This document shows, piece after piece, positions 27,700 through 36,939 of a stretch of 64,000 nucleotides of DNA (position 1 is the stretch's first letter; the number at the start of each line of letters is the position of its first letter). A program made the translations under genes and the position numbers. The stretch covers positions 241,001-305,000 of the forward strand of contig JADKAM010000002.1 in assembly GCA_016715365.1 (NCBI GenBank), read 5' to 3'. Origin of the DNA: Chitinophagaceae bacterium. Lineage in GTDB: Bacteria > Bacteroidota > Bacteroidia > Chitinophagales > Chitinophagaceae. Below the pieces are notes generated by a model. That model worked only from the letters and a program-made list of their open reading frames with translations, was not told where the DNA came from and did not search any database.

Positions 27700-29103
27700 A
27701 TGAAAATAGCATTCCACGGAGCGGCACGAACCGTTACAGGATCTAAACACCTGCTTACTTTAAAGAACGGTAAAAAATATTTATTAGATTGCGGTATGTT
27801 CCAGGGCCTTGGCAAAGAAACCGATGCCATGAACCGCAGCTTTGGATTTGATGCAACCGGCGTAACGCACCTTATTTTATCTCATGCACATATTGACCAT
27901 TGTGGTTTGATACCTAAACTGGTCAGCGATGGTTTTAATGGTAAAATATTTTGCACGCCTGCAACGAAAGAACTGGCTTCGGTAATGCTGGAAGACTCGG
28001 CAGGCATACAGGAAAACGAAGTGAAATACGAAAACAAAAGAAGGGCGCAGCAGGGATTGCCTTACCTGAAACCGCTGTACACAACAGCAGAAGCCCTGGA
28101 AGCACAGGATCATTTTGTGGCTGTGCCGTACGATGATTGGTTTACCATTGATGAAAATATTGAAGTGCAATACACCGATGCAGGCCATATAATCGGCAGC
28201 GCAGCCGTGCATTTAAAAATTAAAGAAAACGGAAAAGTTACTCGCCTTAGTTTCAGCGGAGATGTAGGCCGGTACCGGGATGTGATCTTAAAATCGCCTG
28301 CAACATTTTCACAGGCCGATTATATTTTAATTGAATCAACCTATGGCAACAGCCTGCATGATAATGCAACTACCACGCCCGACCAGGTTTTGCATTGGAT
28401 AGAAAAAGCCTGCCTGCAGAAAAAAGGAAAACTGATCATTCCTGCATTCAGCGTGGGACGCACTCAGGAAATTTTATTTGCACTCAACCAGCTGGAACTG
28501 GAAAGAAGATTACCCGACCTGGACTATTTTGTTGACAGTCCGCTGAGTGTAAAAGCAACCGAAATTGTAAAACATTACCCGCAGTATTTTAATAAAAGCA
28601 TTCAGAAAATTCTGGAATCGGATAATGATCCTTTTGGTTTTAAAGGATTGAAATTTATTAAGACGGTTGATGAATCAAAAATGCTGAATTTCCGCAACGG
28701 GCCTTTCGTCATCATTTCTGCCAGCGGCATGGCCGATGCCGGAAGAGTAAAGCATCATATCAGCAACAATATTGAGAACAGCCGCAATACCATTTTATTG
28801 ACCGGTTATTGTGAGCCACGTTCGTTGGGCGGTAAATTAATGGCCGGTGCAAAAGAAGTAAATATATACGGCGTGCAGCATGAAGTTAATGCCGAGATAG
28901 GCTCTATCCGCAGCATGAGTGCTCATGGCGATTATGATGACCTGTGCCAGTTTTTAGCCTGCCAGAACCCGGCAGCGGTAAAAAGAATGTTTATTGTTCA
29001 TGGCGAGTATCCGGTGCAGCAGGAATTTCAGCAACGCCTGATGCGTAAAGGTTTTGGAGATGTGGAAGTGCCCGAAATGCATTACGAAACAACATTGGAA
29101 TAA
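27700..29103 (+). CDS. Metallo-beta-lactamase/beta-CASP family hydrolase (CPSF/YSH1-like)
   Basis: A 467-residue protein with the metallo-beta-lactamase signature SHAHIDHCG (His62, His64, Asp66, His67), then GHIIGSAAVHL, SGDVGRYRD and an ESTYG segment, and the beta-CASP and RMMBL parts (FVDSPLSVKATEI, VIISASGMADAGRVKHHI, LTGYCEPRSLGGKLM, SMSAHGDYDDL, FIVHGE). This is the archaeal/bacterial CPSF-like group, generally RNA nucleases. The target RNA is unknown. It reads alone and converges on the FAD dehydrogenase gene. Confidence 0.9.
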   Translation: MKIAFHGAARTVTGSKHLLTLKNGKKYLLDCGMFQGLGKETDAMNRSFGFDATGVTHLILSHAHIDHCGLIPKLVSDGFNGKIFCTPATKELASVMLEDSAGIQENEVKYENKRRAQQGLPYLKPLYTTAEALEAQDHFVAVPYDDWFTIDENIEVQYTDAGHIIGSAAVHLKIKENGKVTRLSFSGDVGRYRDVILKSPATFSQADYILIESTYGNSLHDNATTTPDQVLHWIEKACLQKKGKLIIPAFSVGRTQEILFALNQLELERRLPDLDYFVDSPLSVKATEIVKHYPQYFNKSIQKILESDNDPFGFKGLKFIKTVDESKMLNFRNGPFVIISASGMADAGRVKHHISNNIENSRNTILLTGYCEPRSLGGKLMAGAKEVNIYGVQHEVNAEIGSIRSMSAHGDYDDLCQFLACQNPAAVKRMFIVHGEYPVQQEFQQRLMRKGFGDVEVPEMHYETTLE

Positions 29104-29204
29104 CAATTAATTTGCTTCGGCTATCTGCAGGTCTGATGAAAACCACTCATAAGCAATAACCAAGAATCATTTTGCAGTTTAAAAAACAATTGAAAAGTTG
29201 AACT

Positions 29205-30446
29205 TTAAAATCTTTGCGGATTAAAGGCGCTGATATCTACTGATGTTGTTTGCTGTTTTATAATTTCAGTTACCAATTTTCCGGTTCCTGTTCCTTCCGA
29301 AATGCCCAGCATGGCATGGCCTCCGGCGATTGTAACATTGGTAAAGTTTGAAACTTTGCCAATGTAGGGCAGTCCATCCGGTGTAACCGGTCTTAAACCA
29401 TTCCATATTTTATCTGCCGCCGGAAAATCAATTTTTAAACCCGGATAAAAATCCGTTGCAGAATCATAAATGCCCTGCATGCGGTTTATTAAAACCTTAT
29501 TGTTGATACCGCTTAATTCCATGGTGCCGCCAATGCGGAGTTGATGTCCCCAGGGCGTTATAGCGCATCTGCCATCAACAAGTATTGCCGGGTATTTAAT
29601 ATTTTTTTCTACATGGGGATAGGTATGGCTGTATCCTTTGCCAGGTTGTAATAGTAATTTGATGCCCATCATCTTTGCCACAACCGGTAACCAGCTCCCG
29701 GTTGCTACAACAACCTGCTCACAATCAAATTTGCCTTTGTCGGTAATGACGGCAGTAATGGAATCGTTTGATTTTTCAAAACCGGTAACAGTTGTGTTAA
29801 GCTGAAACTGCACGCCTTTTTTTTCTAAATTATTTTTCAGTGCAACCATCATCTTACCGGGATTGAAATGGCAATCATCTTTAAATAAAACTGCACCGGC
29901 AACATTCAGTTCAACATCCGGTTCTAATTTTTGCACATCATCCTTTTTCAAACGCTCAACCTTCAATCCAAATTTTTCTGCATCATCTGCCAGGTGAAAT
30001 TCATGATCGAGCGTTTTTTGTTGTTTGCACATCATCAGGCAGCCTTTCTCTTCCATGTCGAATGTATCGCCGATTTCAGTTCGCATATCATTTATTAACA
30101 CACGGCTTAATTGCAGGAGATTATTCAAATGCGGCGCATTTTTTTTAACAGTAACTGCATTACTGCTTTTCCAGAAATGCCATCCCCATTGCATCAGATC
30201 CCAGTTGAGCCTGGGTTTTATATAAAACGGGCTGCTGCTGCTGAGCATATGTTTAAATCCTTCTGCAATTATGCCCGGGCTTGCAAGCGGTATAAAATGG
30301 CTGGGCGAAATGTACCCCATGTTGCCGAAAGAACAGCCGTCGGTAATATCGCCTCTTTCGATTACAGTTACTTCATATCCTTCCTGTTGTAAATAATAGG
30401 CACTGCATAAACCTATAACGCCACCTCCGATAATTGTTATTTTCAT
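29205..30446 (-). CDS. FAD-dependent D-hydroxyproline/D-amino acid dehydrogenase
   Basis: A 413-residue DadA-like oxidoreductase. The start was set at ATG 30444-30446 giving MKITIIGGGVIGLCSAYYL, an FAD-binding GxGxxG motif; the in-frame TTG further upstream is less likely. Other markers are the ERGDITDGCSFGNMGYISP segment, GKGYSHTYP, GLRPVTPDGLPYIG and GHAMLGISEGTGTGKLV at the C-terminal FAD contact. It lies 89 bp after 4-hydroxyproline epimerase on the same strand, so it most likely oxidises cis-4-hydroxy-D-proline to pyrroline-4-hydroxy-2-carboxylate. By sequence alone it could be a general D-amino acid dehydrogenase. Confidence 0.88.
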   Translation of the reverse strand: MKITIIGGGVIGLCSAYYLQQEGYEVTVIERGDITDGCSFGNMGYISPSHFIPLASPGIIAEGFKHMLSSSSPFYIKPRLNWDLMQWGWHFWKSSNAVTVKKNAPHLNNLLQLSRVLINDMRTEIGDTFDMEEKGCLMMCKQQKTLDHEFHLADDAEKFGLKVERLKKDDVQKLEPDVELNVAGAVLFKDDCHFNPGKMMVALKNNLEKKGVQFQLNTTVTGFEKSNDSITAVITDKGKFDCEQVVVATGSWLPVVAKMMGIKLLLQPGKGYSHTYPHVEKNIKYPAILVDGRCAITPWGHQLRIGGTMELSGINNKVLINRMQGIYDSATDFYPGLKIDFPAADKIWNGLRPVTPDGLPYIGKVSNFTNVTIAGGHAMLGISEGTGTGKLVTEIIKQQTTSVDISAFNPQRF

Positions 30447-30489
30447 TTTAGTCAATTAAATTTACCTTACTTCATTTCTCAGCGGATAA

Positions 30490-30531
30490 AAAATCTGCTT
30501 TAATCGGTACAAATCTGTGTCATCCGTGTTC
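30490..30531. repeat. ACACGGATT-family dispersed repeat, copy 2 (inverted)
   Basis: Reverse complement of this 42-bp segment resembles 27521-27562 with about eight mismatches. It lies in the gap between the epimerase and the dehydrogenase genes. Confidence 0.6.
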
Positions 30532-30535
30532 CTGT

Positions 30536-31564
30536 CTATATTACCTGAAACCCATATGCATACGGATCATCCTCATCATCAATCGTAATTGTATTCTGCC
30601 CGTAAATCCTGGCCCATCCTTCTATGCTTGGCCTGATGGCAGGTTTTCCTGCAACCGTTAATTCTTCTTCAATTCTGCCTATGAATTTACTGCCAATAAT
30701 ACTTTCATGAATAAATTCATCGCCCGGTTTCATTAATCCTTTAGCATACCACTGCGCCATACGGGCCGATGTGCCGGTTCCGCAGGGACTGCGGTCAATG
30801 GCTTTATCGCCGTAAAAAACTGCATTGCGTGCTGTGGATTTTTTGTCTAAAACGGCGCCGGTCCATAAAATATGACTGCAGCCTTTTATTGTTTCATTCT
30901 CCGGATGAACAAAAGAATATTTATCGTTGATGTTTTTTCTCAACACTCTTGCCCGGCTTATTAATTTATCAGCCGTATAATGTTCTATACCTTTAAAGTT
31001 TTTCTGCACATCCACAATGGCATAAAAATTTCCGCCATAAGAAACGTCAACAACCAGTTCGCCTAATTCCGGGCAACTAACTGTTAATTCGGTTCTAGCT
31101 AAATAAGAAGGCACATTAGTGAGTCTAACGGATTTTACTTTTCCATCAATTTCAGTGTAAGAAATTAAAACCAACCCTGCCGGCGCTTCCATCCGCACTA
31201 TACCCGGTGTTTTAGGTTTTATCAATCCTTCCTCAATGGCAATGGTAATAGTGCCAATGGTTCCATGGCCGCACATGGGCAGGCAACCACTGGTTTCTAT
31301 AAATAAAACTGCTACATCGTTTTGTGGATCGTGTGGTGGATATAAAATACTGCCACTCATCATATCGTGGCCACGGGGCTCAAACATAAGGCCCTTGCGT
31401 ATCCAGTCGTATTCCTGTAAAAAATGCTGGCGCTTTTCACTCATGTTGCTGCCAACCAGTTCGGGGCCGCCTTCCTTTACCAGGCGAACTGGATTGCCGC
31501 AGGTATGAGCATCAATACAAACAAATGTTTTCTTCAAAGCAGTTTTTTCGATTTTGCTCTGCAA
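30536..31564 (-). CDS. 4-hydroxyproline 2-epimerase (proline racemase family)
   Basis: A 342-residue member of the proline racemase family. Both catalytic cysteines are present: Cys98 in LPMCGHGTIGT and Cys261 in DRSPCGTGTSARMA, which fits an epimerase/racemase and argues against the dehydratases that replace the second Cys. It converts trans-4-hydroxy-L-proline to cis-4-hydroxy-D-proline, the first catabolic step. The FAD dehydrogenase, deaminase and semialdehyde dehydrogenase required for the rest of the route all lie within 8 kb. The context makes hydroxyproline the preferred substrate over proline. Confidence 0.92.
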   Translation of the reverse strand: MQSKIEKTALKKTFVCIDAHTCGNPVRLVKEGGPELVGSNMSEKRQHFLQEYDWIRKGLMFEPRGHDMMSGSILYPPHDPQNDVAVLFIETSGCLPMCGHGTIGTITIAIEEGLIKPKTPGIVRMEAPAGLVLISYTEIDGKVKSVRLTNVPSYLARTELTVSCPELGELVVDVSYGGNFYAIVDVQKNFKGIEHYTADKLISRARVLRKNINDKYSFVHPENETIKGCSHILWTGAVLDKKSTARNAVFYGDKAIDRSPCGTGTSARMAQWYAKGLMKPGDEFIHESIIGSKFIGRIEEELTVAGKPAIRPSIEGWARIYGQNTITIDDEDDPYAYGFQVI

Positions 31565-31627
31565 CTTAATTAAAACTTCGCTTGTTTTGTTGAAGTGGAC
31601 AGAAAGATTTTACTTTCCGGTTATTCT

Positions 31628-31665
31628 ATTAAAAAGGCCACCATCAATTAGGTGACAGTGGCCTG
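31628..31665 (-). terminator. Rho-independent terminator of the small lipoprotein gene
   Basis: On the minus strand AGGCCAC...GTGGCCT (31635-31641 with 31658-31664) is followed by TTTTTAA. It separates the lipoprotein gene from the epimerase. Confidence 0.8.
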
Positions 31666-31689
31666 GTTTCTGCTCTCCGGTTGCCCGGA

Positions 31690-32118
31690 TTATTTTTTCT
31701 TGATTTTGGTAGATTGTTTTAAAACCCTTGGTTCTGCTGCTTTACCATAGATCGGGCAATAATAATCCAGCACATCTAAAGCTTCGTTGTAGCTTAGCCA
31801 ATATTCAATTACAGTACCGGTAAACACAAATCTTCCCTGAAAATTATACATATCCCTTGTTCCCCTGCTACTGAAATTCCCATAAACGAGGTCGCCCTCA
31901 TAAGGCATGTTGACTGAGTTGGTATGGATAACCGTGTATCCATTATAGGTTTCAACAACCCAATAATTGCAGGAAGGGTCGCTGTAAACTACTTCCCCTT
32001 CTTCCTGGTTCAGCCAATAACTTTCATTGTTTGTAACAATTACATCGGTTTTTCTGCAACTGCTTAATAAAATAACTGAAAGTAAAATAGTAGCTGAAAG
32101 TGTAAATAATTTTTTCAT
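31690..32118 (-). CDS. Small lipoprotein of unknown function
   Basis: A 142-residue protein with a lipoprotein signal and lipobox LLSSCRK (Cys21). The mature part is rich in Tyr and Trp (SYWLNQEEGEVVYSDPSCNYWVVETYNGYTVIHT) and looks beta-rich. It ends with a basic tail STKIKKK. I do not recognise it. It has its own terminator and is divergent from the fatty-acid hydroxylase gene across a gap that contains the GTGTCACC hairpin repeat. Confidence 0.65.
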   Translation of the reverse strand: MKKLFTLSATILLSVILLSSCRKTDVIVTNNESYWLNQEEGEVVYSDPSCNYWVVETYNGYTVIHTNSVNMPYEGDLVYGNFSSRGTRDMYNFQGRFVFTGTVIEYWLSYNEALDVLDYYCPIYGKAAEPRVLKQSTKIKKK

Positions 32119-32302
32119 AATGGTCCTATTTTAAATTTGAAAAATGCTTTGTTATTTAAATAACAAAACTGTGCCAGAACATCTGTAAGTTGATTTCGGT
32201 TTTGTTAAAATGAATGGGGTTGCCAAAATGCAATTTCCGAAGGTTTAATCCGAAGTATGTTCTTCTGTTTTTTTTAACATTGATTGGGTGCTTTGCGAAG
32301 CC

Positions 32303-32366
32303 AGAAGTGTCACCTTTCATAGCGGGCTTTCTACTGTCAGGCAGCAATAAGAAAGGTGACACCTCT
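32303..32366. repeat. GTGTCACC hairpin repeat, copy 1
   Basis: GTGTCACCTTTC (32307-32318) pairs perfectly with GAAAGGTGACAC (32351-32362), and the stem extends outward with one mismatch to 16 bp. The loop side holds TCAGGCAGCAATAA, which is shared word for word with copy 2 at 37922-37985. It sits upstream of the fatty-acid hydroxylase gene and is crossed by a spurious N-terminal ORF extension. Confidence 0.8.
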
Positions 32367-32441
32367 AATTATGAGCATGCGACAATTTTAAATGCACGCC
32401 CAAACTTTGGCAATGTTGTACAGCATTTGTACATTTATAGC

Positions 32442-33722
32442 ATGGAACAGTACGGTAAAATCTTGCTCATAGCCATGCCGGCATTTTTGCTGCTGGTACT
32501 TTTTGAAAAATGGTATGGCTGGCGCAAGGGAAAAGATACAGTGCGTAATATGGATATGATCAGCAGCCTGAGCAGCGGCGTAACCAATGTTACCAAAGAC
32601 GTGATCGGCCTGTATCTTGTTGTTCTCTCGTATCCGTTTATGCTGAAATGGCTTGCATTAACAAGCATCAGCAATACCATCGTTGTTTACATCATTGCTT
32701 TTTTTGCACTGGATTTTGCCGGTTACTGGGTACATCGCCTGCAGCATGTAACTAATTTTTTCTGGAATGGTCATATTGTGCATCATAGCAGCGAAGAATA
32801 TAATCTGGCCTGCGCATTAAGGCAGAGTATTTCATCAATCGTAAAAATATTTGCCATATTCCTGTTGCCTGCTGCATTGCTGGGTGTTCCTTACCAGGTT
32901 ATTGCGGTGGTTGCACCACTGCATTTGTTTGCACAGTTCTGGTACCACACCCAACATATTGGTAAGATGGGATTTTTGGAAAAGATCATTGTAACGCCTT
33001 CTCATCACCGGGTGCATCATGCTTTCAACAAAGAATATATAGATAAGAATTACGGGCAGATATTTATTTTCTGGGACAAATGGTTTGGTACTTTCCAGGA
33101 AGAGATGGCGGATGTGCCGCCGGTGTACGGTATCACCAGGCCGGTACAAACCTGGAACCCGATCAGGATCAATTTTCAACACGTTTGGTTACTGATGAAG
33201 GATGCCTGGAGAACGAATAACTGGAAAGATAAGTTTACGCTTTGGTTCAAACCAACCGGTTATCGCCCGGCTGATGTAGTTGAAAAATTCCCCGTTTATA
33301 AAATAGAAGATGTATATCATTTTGAAAAATACGATACGCAAACTTCAACAGCATTAAATGTGTGGAGTTGGATACAGTTGTTGCTGATCCTGTTTTTTGT
33401 AAGTTATATGTTTGGCAATATTGCATTGATCAACAGTCTCGATGCAAATTATATCTTCTGGTATGGCGGCTTTCTTTTTTTAAGTGTGTATGCACTTACC
33501 GACCTGATGGACAGGAATACTTCTGCCATTGTATGGGAATTGATCAGGGTAAGTATTGGCCTCACCATTCTTTTTAACCAAAACGATTGGTTTGGAGCAG
33601 GAACATATTTGCCCGCTGCAAAATATATCATTGGTACTTATTTTGTTACCTCCGTTTTAATGACCGGATGGTTTGTAGCGAAACATGCCAGGGAAGATGT
33701 GAAGATGGCTGCAGTGGTATAA
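32442..33722 (+). CDS. Membrane fatty acid hydroxylase (sterol desaturase superfamily)
   Basis: A 426-residue integral membrane di-iron enzyme. The start at ATG 32442 gives MEQYGKILLIAMPAFLLLVLF; a longer reading from 32214 runs through the GTGTCACC repeat and is not believable. Histidine clusters are visible: HRLQH, HIVHHS, then HTQH and PSHHRVHH. At least six hydrophobic segments are present, three N-terminal to the His boxes and several at the C-terminus. It resembles bacterial relatives of alkylglycerol monooxygenase and C-5 sterol desaturase, so it probably hydroxylates or desaturates a lipid chain. It is inserted between the two hydroxyproline gene blocks on the opposite strand. Confidence 0.9.
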   Translation: MEQYGKILLIAMPAFLLLVLFEKWYGWRKGKDTVRNMDMISSLSSGVTNVTKDVIGLYLVVLSYPFMLKWLALTSISNTIVVYIIAFFALDFAGYWVHRLQHVTNFFWNGHIVHHSSEEYNLACALRQSISSIVKIFAIFLLPAALLGVPYQVIAVVAPLHLFAQFWYHTQHIGKMGFLEKIIVTPSHHRVHHAFNKEYIDKNYGQIFIFWDKWFGTFQEEMADVPPVYGITRPVQTWNPIRINFQHVWLLMKDAWRTNNWKDKFTLWFKPTGYRPADVVEKFPVYKIEDVYHFEKYDTQTSTALNVWSWIQLLLILFFVSYMFGNIALINSLDANYIFWYGGFLFLSVYALTDLMDRNTSAIVWELIRVSIGLTILFNQNDWFGAGTYLPAAKYIIGTYFVTSVLMTGWFVAKHAREDVKMAAVV

Positions 33723-33738
33723 ATATTGTAAAACTGAG

Positions 33739-34245
33739 TTACTCTGCCAGCAATTTTGTAATTGTTTCTTTTTCCAATGCCCAGTTGTACCCCTCCAGTT
33801 TTGATTGTATTACTTCTCCTTTTTTATTGAGCAAATAGGTAGTTGGGTAAACATGAATACCCAGGCTGGAAAGGCTTTTAGCAGAATAGGCAAACATGAT
33901 TTTGCCCATAGTGAACCTGCTTTGAAGCATGTTGATGCGATTTGTGTCTTCATCCGATATACATAAAATTTTAAAATCTGATGAATTAACTGATGCCAGC
34001 AATTCATCAAAGACATACATCTCCTGTATACATGGCCCACACCAGGTTTGAAAAAATGAAACGATAACAACATTTCCTTTAAAATTGTTAATCGTGGTTT
34101 TTGTATTGCTGCCTGACAATTGCAATTCACTGGTTTGAAATTTCATTGCAGGCACAATGGTTTTACGCATATACCACATAATACCCCAGCCTGCTGCAAG
34201 TATGATGACAGCATAAAAAATTATTGAGTTTAATTTATTTTTCAT
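33739..34245 (-). CDS. TlpA-like membrane-anchored thioredoxin
   Basis: A 168-residue protein with an N-terminal signal anchor (IIFYAVIILAAGWGIMWYM) and a thioredoxin fold whose active site is WCGPC in FFQTWCGPCIQEM. This places a disulfide-handling or reducing domain in the periplasm. Its start overlaps the stop of the preceding GNAT/FemAB-like gene by 4 bases (ATGA), so translation is likely coupled. The partner substrate is unknown. Confidence 0.85.
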   Translation of the reverse strand: MKNKLNSIIFYAVIILAAGWGIMWYMRKTIVPAMKFQTSELQLSGSNTKTTINNFKGNVVIVSFFQTWCGPCIQEMYVFDELLASVNSSDFKILCISDEDTNRINMLQSRFTMGKIMFAYSAKSLSSLGIHVYPTTYLLNKKGEVIQSKLEGYNWALEKETITKLLAE

Positions 34246-35363
34246 TTCAGGGGTGATCTTTCTAATTGTTTTTGATTTTCTGACCGGTTAAATCTGTTTA
34301 AAAAATAACGCAAGGCAATTTTGGCAAATGTATTTTTTACTTTCACGTAGTTGAATATCTGTTTTGGAAAGGCACCCAGGTTTGCCTTGGCTTCTTTTGC
34401 GGTTCTGCCAAGTTCCAGTTTTTCATATTTGCCCTCAATCATTTTTTGTACGCTTAAAAATAAAATATTGAAATAGGTTTTGTGCGTATCGTTATAAGAA
34501 TAGTCCAGTCCTATGTAATGGGTTTCCATTTCATTGGTATAAAAAATATAGGTGTAAAAGCCGATCATAACATCATTTAAATAAAGTGCATGCAGTTCAA
34601 AGCGATGTTCAAGATCCCGCTTTAATTCGTATAAATAGGCAGCATTAACGGTGCCAAGCCTTACCTGTTGTTTGTTTACAACATGCCAATAGAGTTGGTC
34701 TATTGCTGAAGCATTATCTAAAATTTCTGCAGCACTCAATTCTTTTGTTACTACACTTTCAAAAGCCTGCATAATTTTTTTTGCCCGCTTTACATATTTT
34801 TTTGTGAGGTCGTTTAAGTAATCTTCAAAAGTATTCCAATGCGGCCGCCTGGTAATTTCCATGGTAACATCACCATTAAAAAAATGATATTTTGAAGCAG
34901 CATATTTTTCTTCCACAAAAACCTCTTTGCAATCTTTAATAATAATTCCACAGGGTTTTAGTTTTCTGTTCTGTTGCAAAAAAAGTTCTATGGCATCAAA
35001 TATAAATGCATTGTGCTGCTCGTTCTTAAAATAAAATCCCTGGAAATTGATCCTGAATAAATTTCCACAAATAAGCAGGTACAATTTTTTTGGTAAAATA
35101 AATTTTATGGCCCTGCATTGAAGGCCGGAGGGGTTGTCGAAATTTAAATTGGAATGGGCAAATTTAAATAACTGTAAATAAACTAATCCTATCAGTTTGT
35201 CTTTATGAAATACCTGTACATAATTATTTTCAATATCAGGTACCTGTGCATTTTCAAGCGGCAGTAAATGCCTTGTTTTTAAGTGATGCCCTTCGGGTAA
35301 AAAGTCATCCCATAAATTTGTATGCTCCGCAATGGGTGTCAGGTGATTAATTGAAATAGTCAA
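34242..35363 (-). CDS. GNAT/FemAB-like acyltransferase protein
   Basis: A 373-residue protein with two weakly similar GNAT-type halves, as in FemAB-like aminoacyl/acyl transferases. Visible features: an N-terminal domain with NYVQVFHKDKLIGLVYLQLF, a middle helix rich in Lys (LTKKYVKRAKKIM), and a C-terminal half with FELHALYLNDVMIGFYTYIFY, HYIGLDYSYNDTHKTYFNILF and LELGRTAKEAKANLGA. It sits in tandem behind 2-oxoglutarate-semialdehyde dehydrogenase (14-bp gap) and overlaps the TlpA gene. Its acceptor is not known and its link to hydroxyproline use is not obvious. Confidence 0.65.
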   Translation of the reverse strand: MTISINHLTPIAEHTNLWDDFLPEGHHLKTRHLLPLENAQVPDIENNYVQVFHKDKLIGLVYLQLFKFAHSNLNFDNPSGLQCRAIKFILPKKLYLLICGNLFRINFQGFYFKNEQHNAFIFDAIELFLQQNRKLKPCGIIIKDCKEVFVEEKYAASKYHFFNGDVTMEITRRPHWNTFEDYLNDLTKKYVKRAKKIMQAFESVVTKELSAAEILDNASAIDQLYWHVVNKQQVRLGTVNAAYLYELKRDLEHRFELHALYLNDVMIGFYTYIFYTNEMETHYIGLDYSYNDTHKTYFNILFLSVQKMIEGKYEKLELGRTAKEAKANLGAFPKQIFNYVKVKNTFAKIALRYFLNRFNRSENQKQLERSPLK

Positions 35364-35377
35364 ACTTGAAATTGTTT

Positions 35378-36901
35378 TTACAGTACAGCAGCTCTTGTTA
35401 ATTCATTGTTCACTGTTCTCCATATGTTCAACGGATTTTCATCCTTCAGTTCATCCGGTAATAAATTATTGCTCCAGTTTTGAAAAGCAATGGGCCTGGC
35501 AAAACGTTTTATGCCATCAGCGCCAACAGATCCAAATCTTGCATCGGTACTGGCCGGGAAGGGTCCGCCATGTTGCATACTCAAACAAACTTCAACGCCG
35601 GTAGGCACACTGTTTAAAATGAAACGGCCGCAGATGTTTTTTACTGCTTCTACCAATGTGTCATTGTTTATAATGTCATTCTCAGTAGCCATTAAAGTTG
35701 ATGTTAACTGGCCTTCCAGGTTTTTTGCCACTTCAATCATTTCAGCCATATCCTTACAACGGATGATGATAGCGTAGGGGCCAAATACTTCCTGGTGTAA
35801 AACAGGGTTGTTTAATAAAGCCTGGCCGGTTGCGGTGGCGATGGTTGGTAACCCTGCAAAACCGCCGTCAGGGTTTGTAACCGATGACGGGGTTTCAGCC
35901 GCTGCTGAAGTTTCAGATTCGGCAACCAAATGCACATCATCCTGCAACAATGCATTGTCTTTATTTTTTTTATAAGCTGCTGCAATTCCCTCATGCAGCA
36001 TAACAGCCGGGGCTGTTTTTTGAATGGCTTTACCAAGGTCATGTACAAATGTTTGCAGTGCTTCGCTTTCAACTCCAATAATTATTCCGGGGTTGGTACA
36101 AAACTGGCCAACGCCCAAAGTGATGGAGCCTGCATACATGGTTGCTATTTCATTTGCTGAGGCAGTTAATTTTTCGGGCATCAAAAAAACAGGGTTAACA
36201 CTTCCCATCTCTGCAAAAACCGGAATGGGTTCTTTGCGTTGATTACCCCAATCGAACAATTGTTTACCGCCGGTGTATGAGCCGGTAAACCCAACTGCTT
36301 TTGTATGTGGATGCATTACCAATGCTTTGCCCACTTCAAAACCTGCACCATGTACATGTGCAAAAATTCCTTTGGGCATATCGCATTTTTCTGCGGCTGA
36401 TATAATTGCATTGGCAACTATTTCAGAAGTTTGGGCATGTGCCGGATGCGCTTTTACAATTACCGGGCAACCGGCAGCAAAGGCACTTGCTGTATCGCCA
36501 CCGGCAGTAGAGTAAGCAAAAGGAAAATTGCTTGCACCAAAAACAACTACAGGGCCCAGTGGTACCAGCATTTTTCTGATGTCTGGTTTGGGTGGAACTT
36601 TATCAGGGATGGCTGTATCAATGCTTGCAGCAAGCCAGTCAGCTTTTTCGCAGGCATCGGCATAACTGTTTAATTGAAAAATGGTTCTTGCTCTTTCGCC
36701 ACGCAATCTTGCTTCGGGTAAATTGGTTTCACTCATCGCAGTATGTATCAATGCATCGCCGCAATTTTCCAGTTCAACAGCAATGGCTTTCATAAATGCA
36801 GCCCGCTGCTTTAAAGAAAATTTTCTGTACAGGTGAAATGCATCCCATGCTTCCTGCATCACTGCATCAATTTCTTCAGCGCTAAAATCTTTATAAGTCA
36901 T
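35378..36901 (-). CDS. 2-oxoglutarate semialdehyde (2,5-dioxovalerate) dehydrogenase
   Basis: A 507-residue ALDH of the alpha-ketoglutaric semialdehyde dehydrogenase group. Key segments: VVVFGASNFPFAYSTAGGDTASA, GFTGSYTGGKQLFDWG, AEMGSVNPVFL with the Glu, the catalytic Cys in GVGQFCTNPGI, and HQEVFGPYAIIIR, with the late segment TGVEVCLSMQHGGPFPAST typical of this subgroup. It turns 2,5-dioxovalerate into 2-oxoglutarate, the last step of hydroxyproline (and some sugar acid) breakdown. It follows the deaminase by 36 bp; that gap contains a 24-bp perfect palindrome. Confidence 0.93.
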   Translation of the reverse strand: MTYKDFSAEEIDAVMQEAWDAFHLYRKFSLKQRAAFMKAIAVELENCGDALIHTAMSETNLPEARLRGERARTIFQLNSYADACEKADWLAASIDTAIPDKVPPKPDIRKMLVPLGPVVVFGASNFPFAYSTAGGDTASAFAAGCPVIVKAHPAHAQTSEIVANAIISAAEKCDMPKGIFAHVHGAGFEVGKALVMHPHTKAVGFTGSYTGGKQLFDWGNQRKEPIPVFAEMGSVNPVFLMPEKLTASANEIATMYAGSITLGVGQFCTNPGIIIGVESEALQTFVHDLGKAIQKTAPAVMLHEGIAAAYKKNKDNALLQDDVHLVAESETSAAAETPSSVTNPDGGFAGLPTIATATGQALLNNPVLHQEVFGPYAIIIRCKDMAEMIEVAKNLEGQLTSTLMATENDIINNDTLVEAVKNICGRFILNSVPTGVEVCLSMQHGGPFPASTDARFGSVGADGIKRFARPIAFQNWSNNLLPDELKDENPLNIWRTVNNELTRAAVL

Positions 36902-36915
36902 AAGTATAAAGTAAA

Positions 36916-36939
36916 AACCTGCCTGCCGGCAGGCAGGTT
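36916..36939. repeat. 24-bp perfect palindrome overlapping a stop codon
   Basis: AACCTGCCTGCCGGCAGGCAGGTT reads the same on both strands. Its right end overlaps the stop codon of the deaminase gene (36938-36940). This CCTGCC/GGCAGG type palindrome is a recurrent intergenic motif in Bacteroidota. Confidence 0.8.

Noticed and set aside
32214..32441. N-terminal extension of the fatty-acid hydroxylase ORF with a signal-like segment
   Set aside because: It is encoded by the GTGTCACC repeat and its flanks; the same peptide words appear from the second repeat copy in non-genic DNA, and ATG 32442 gives a normal membrane start.
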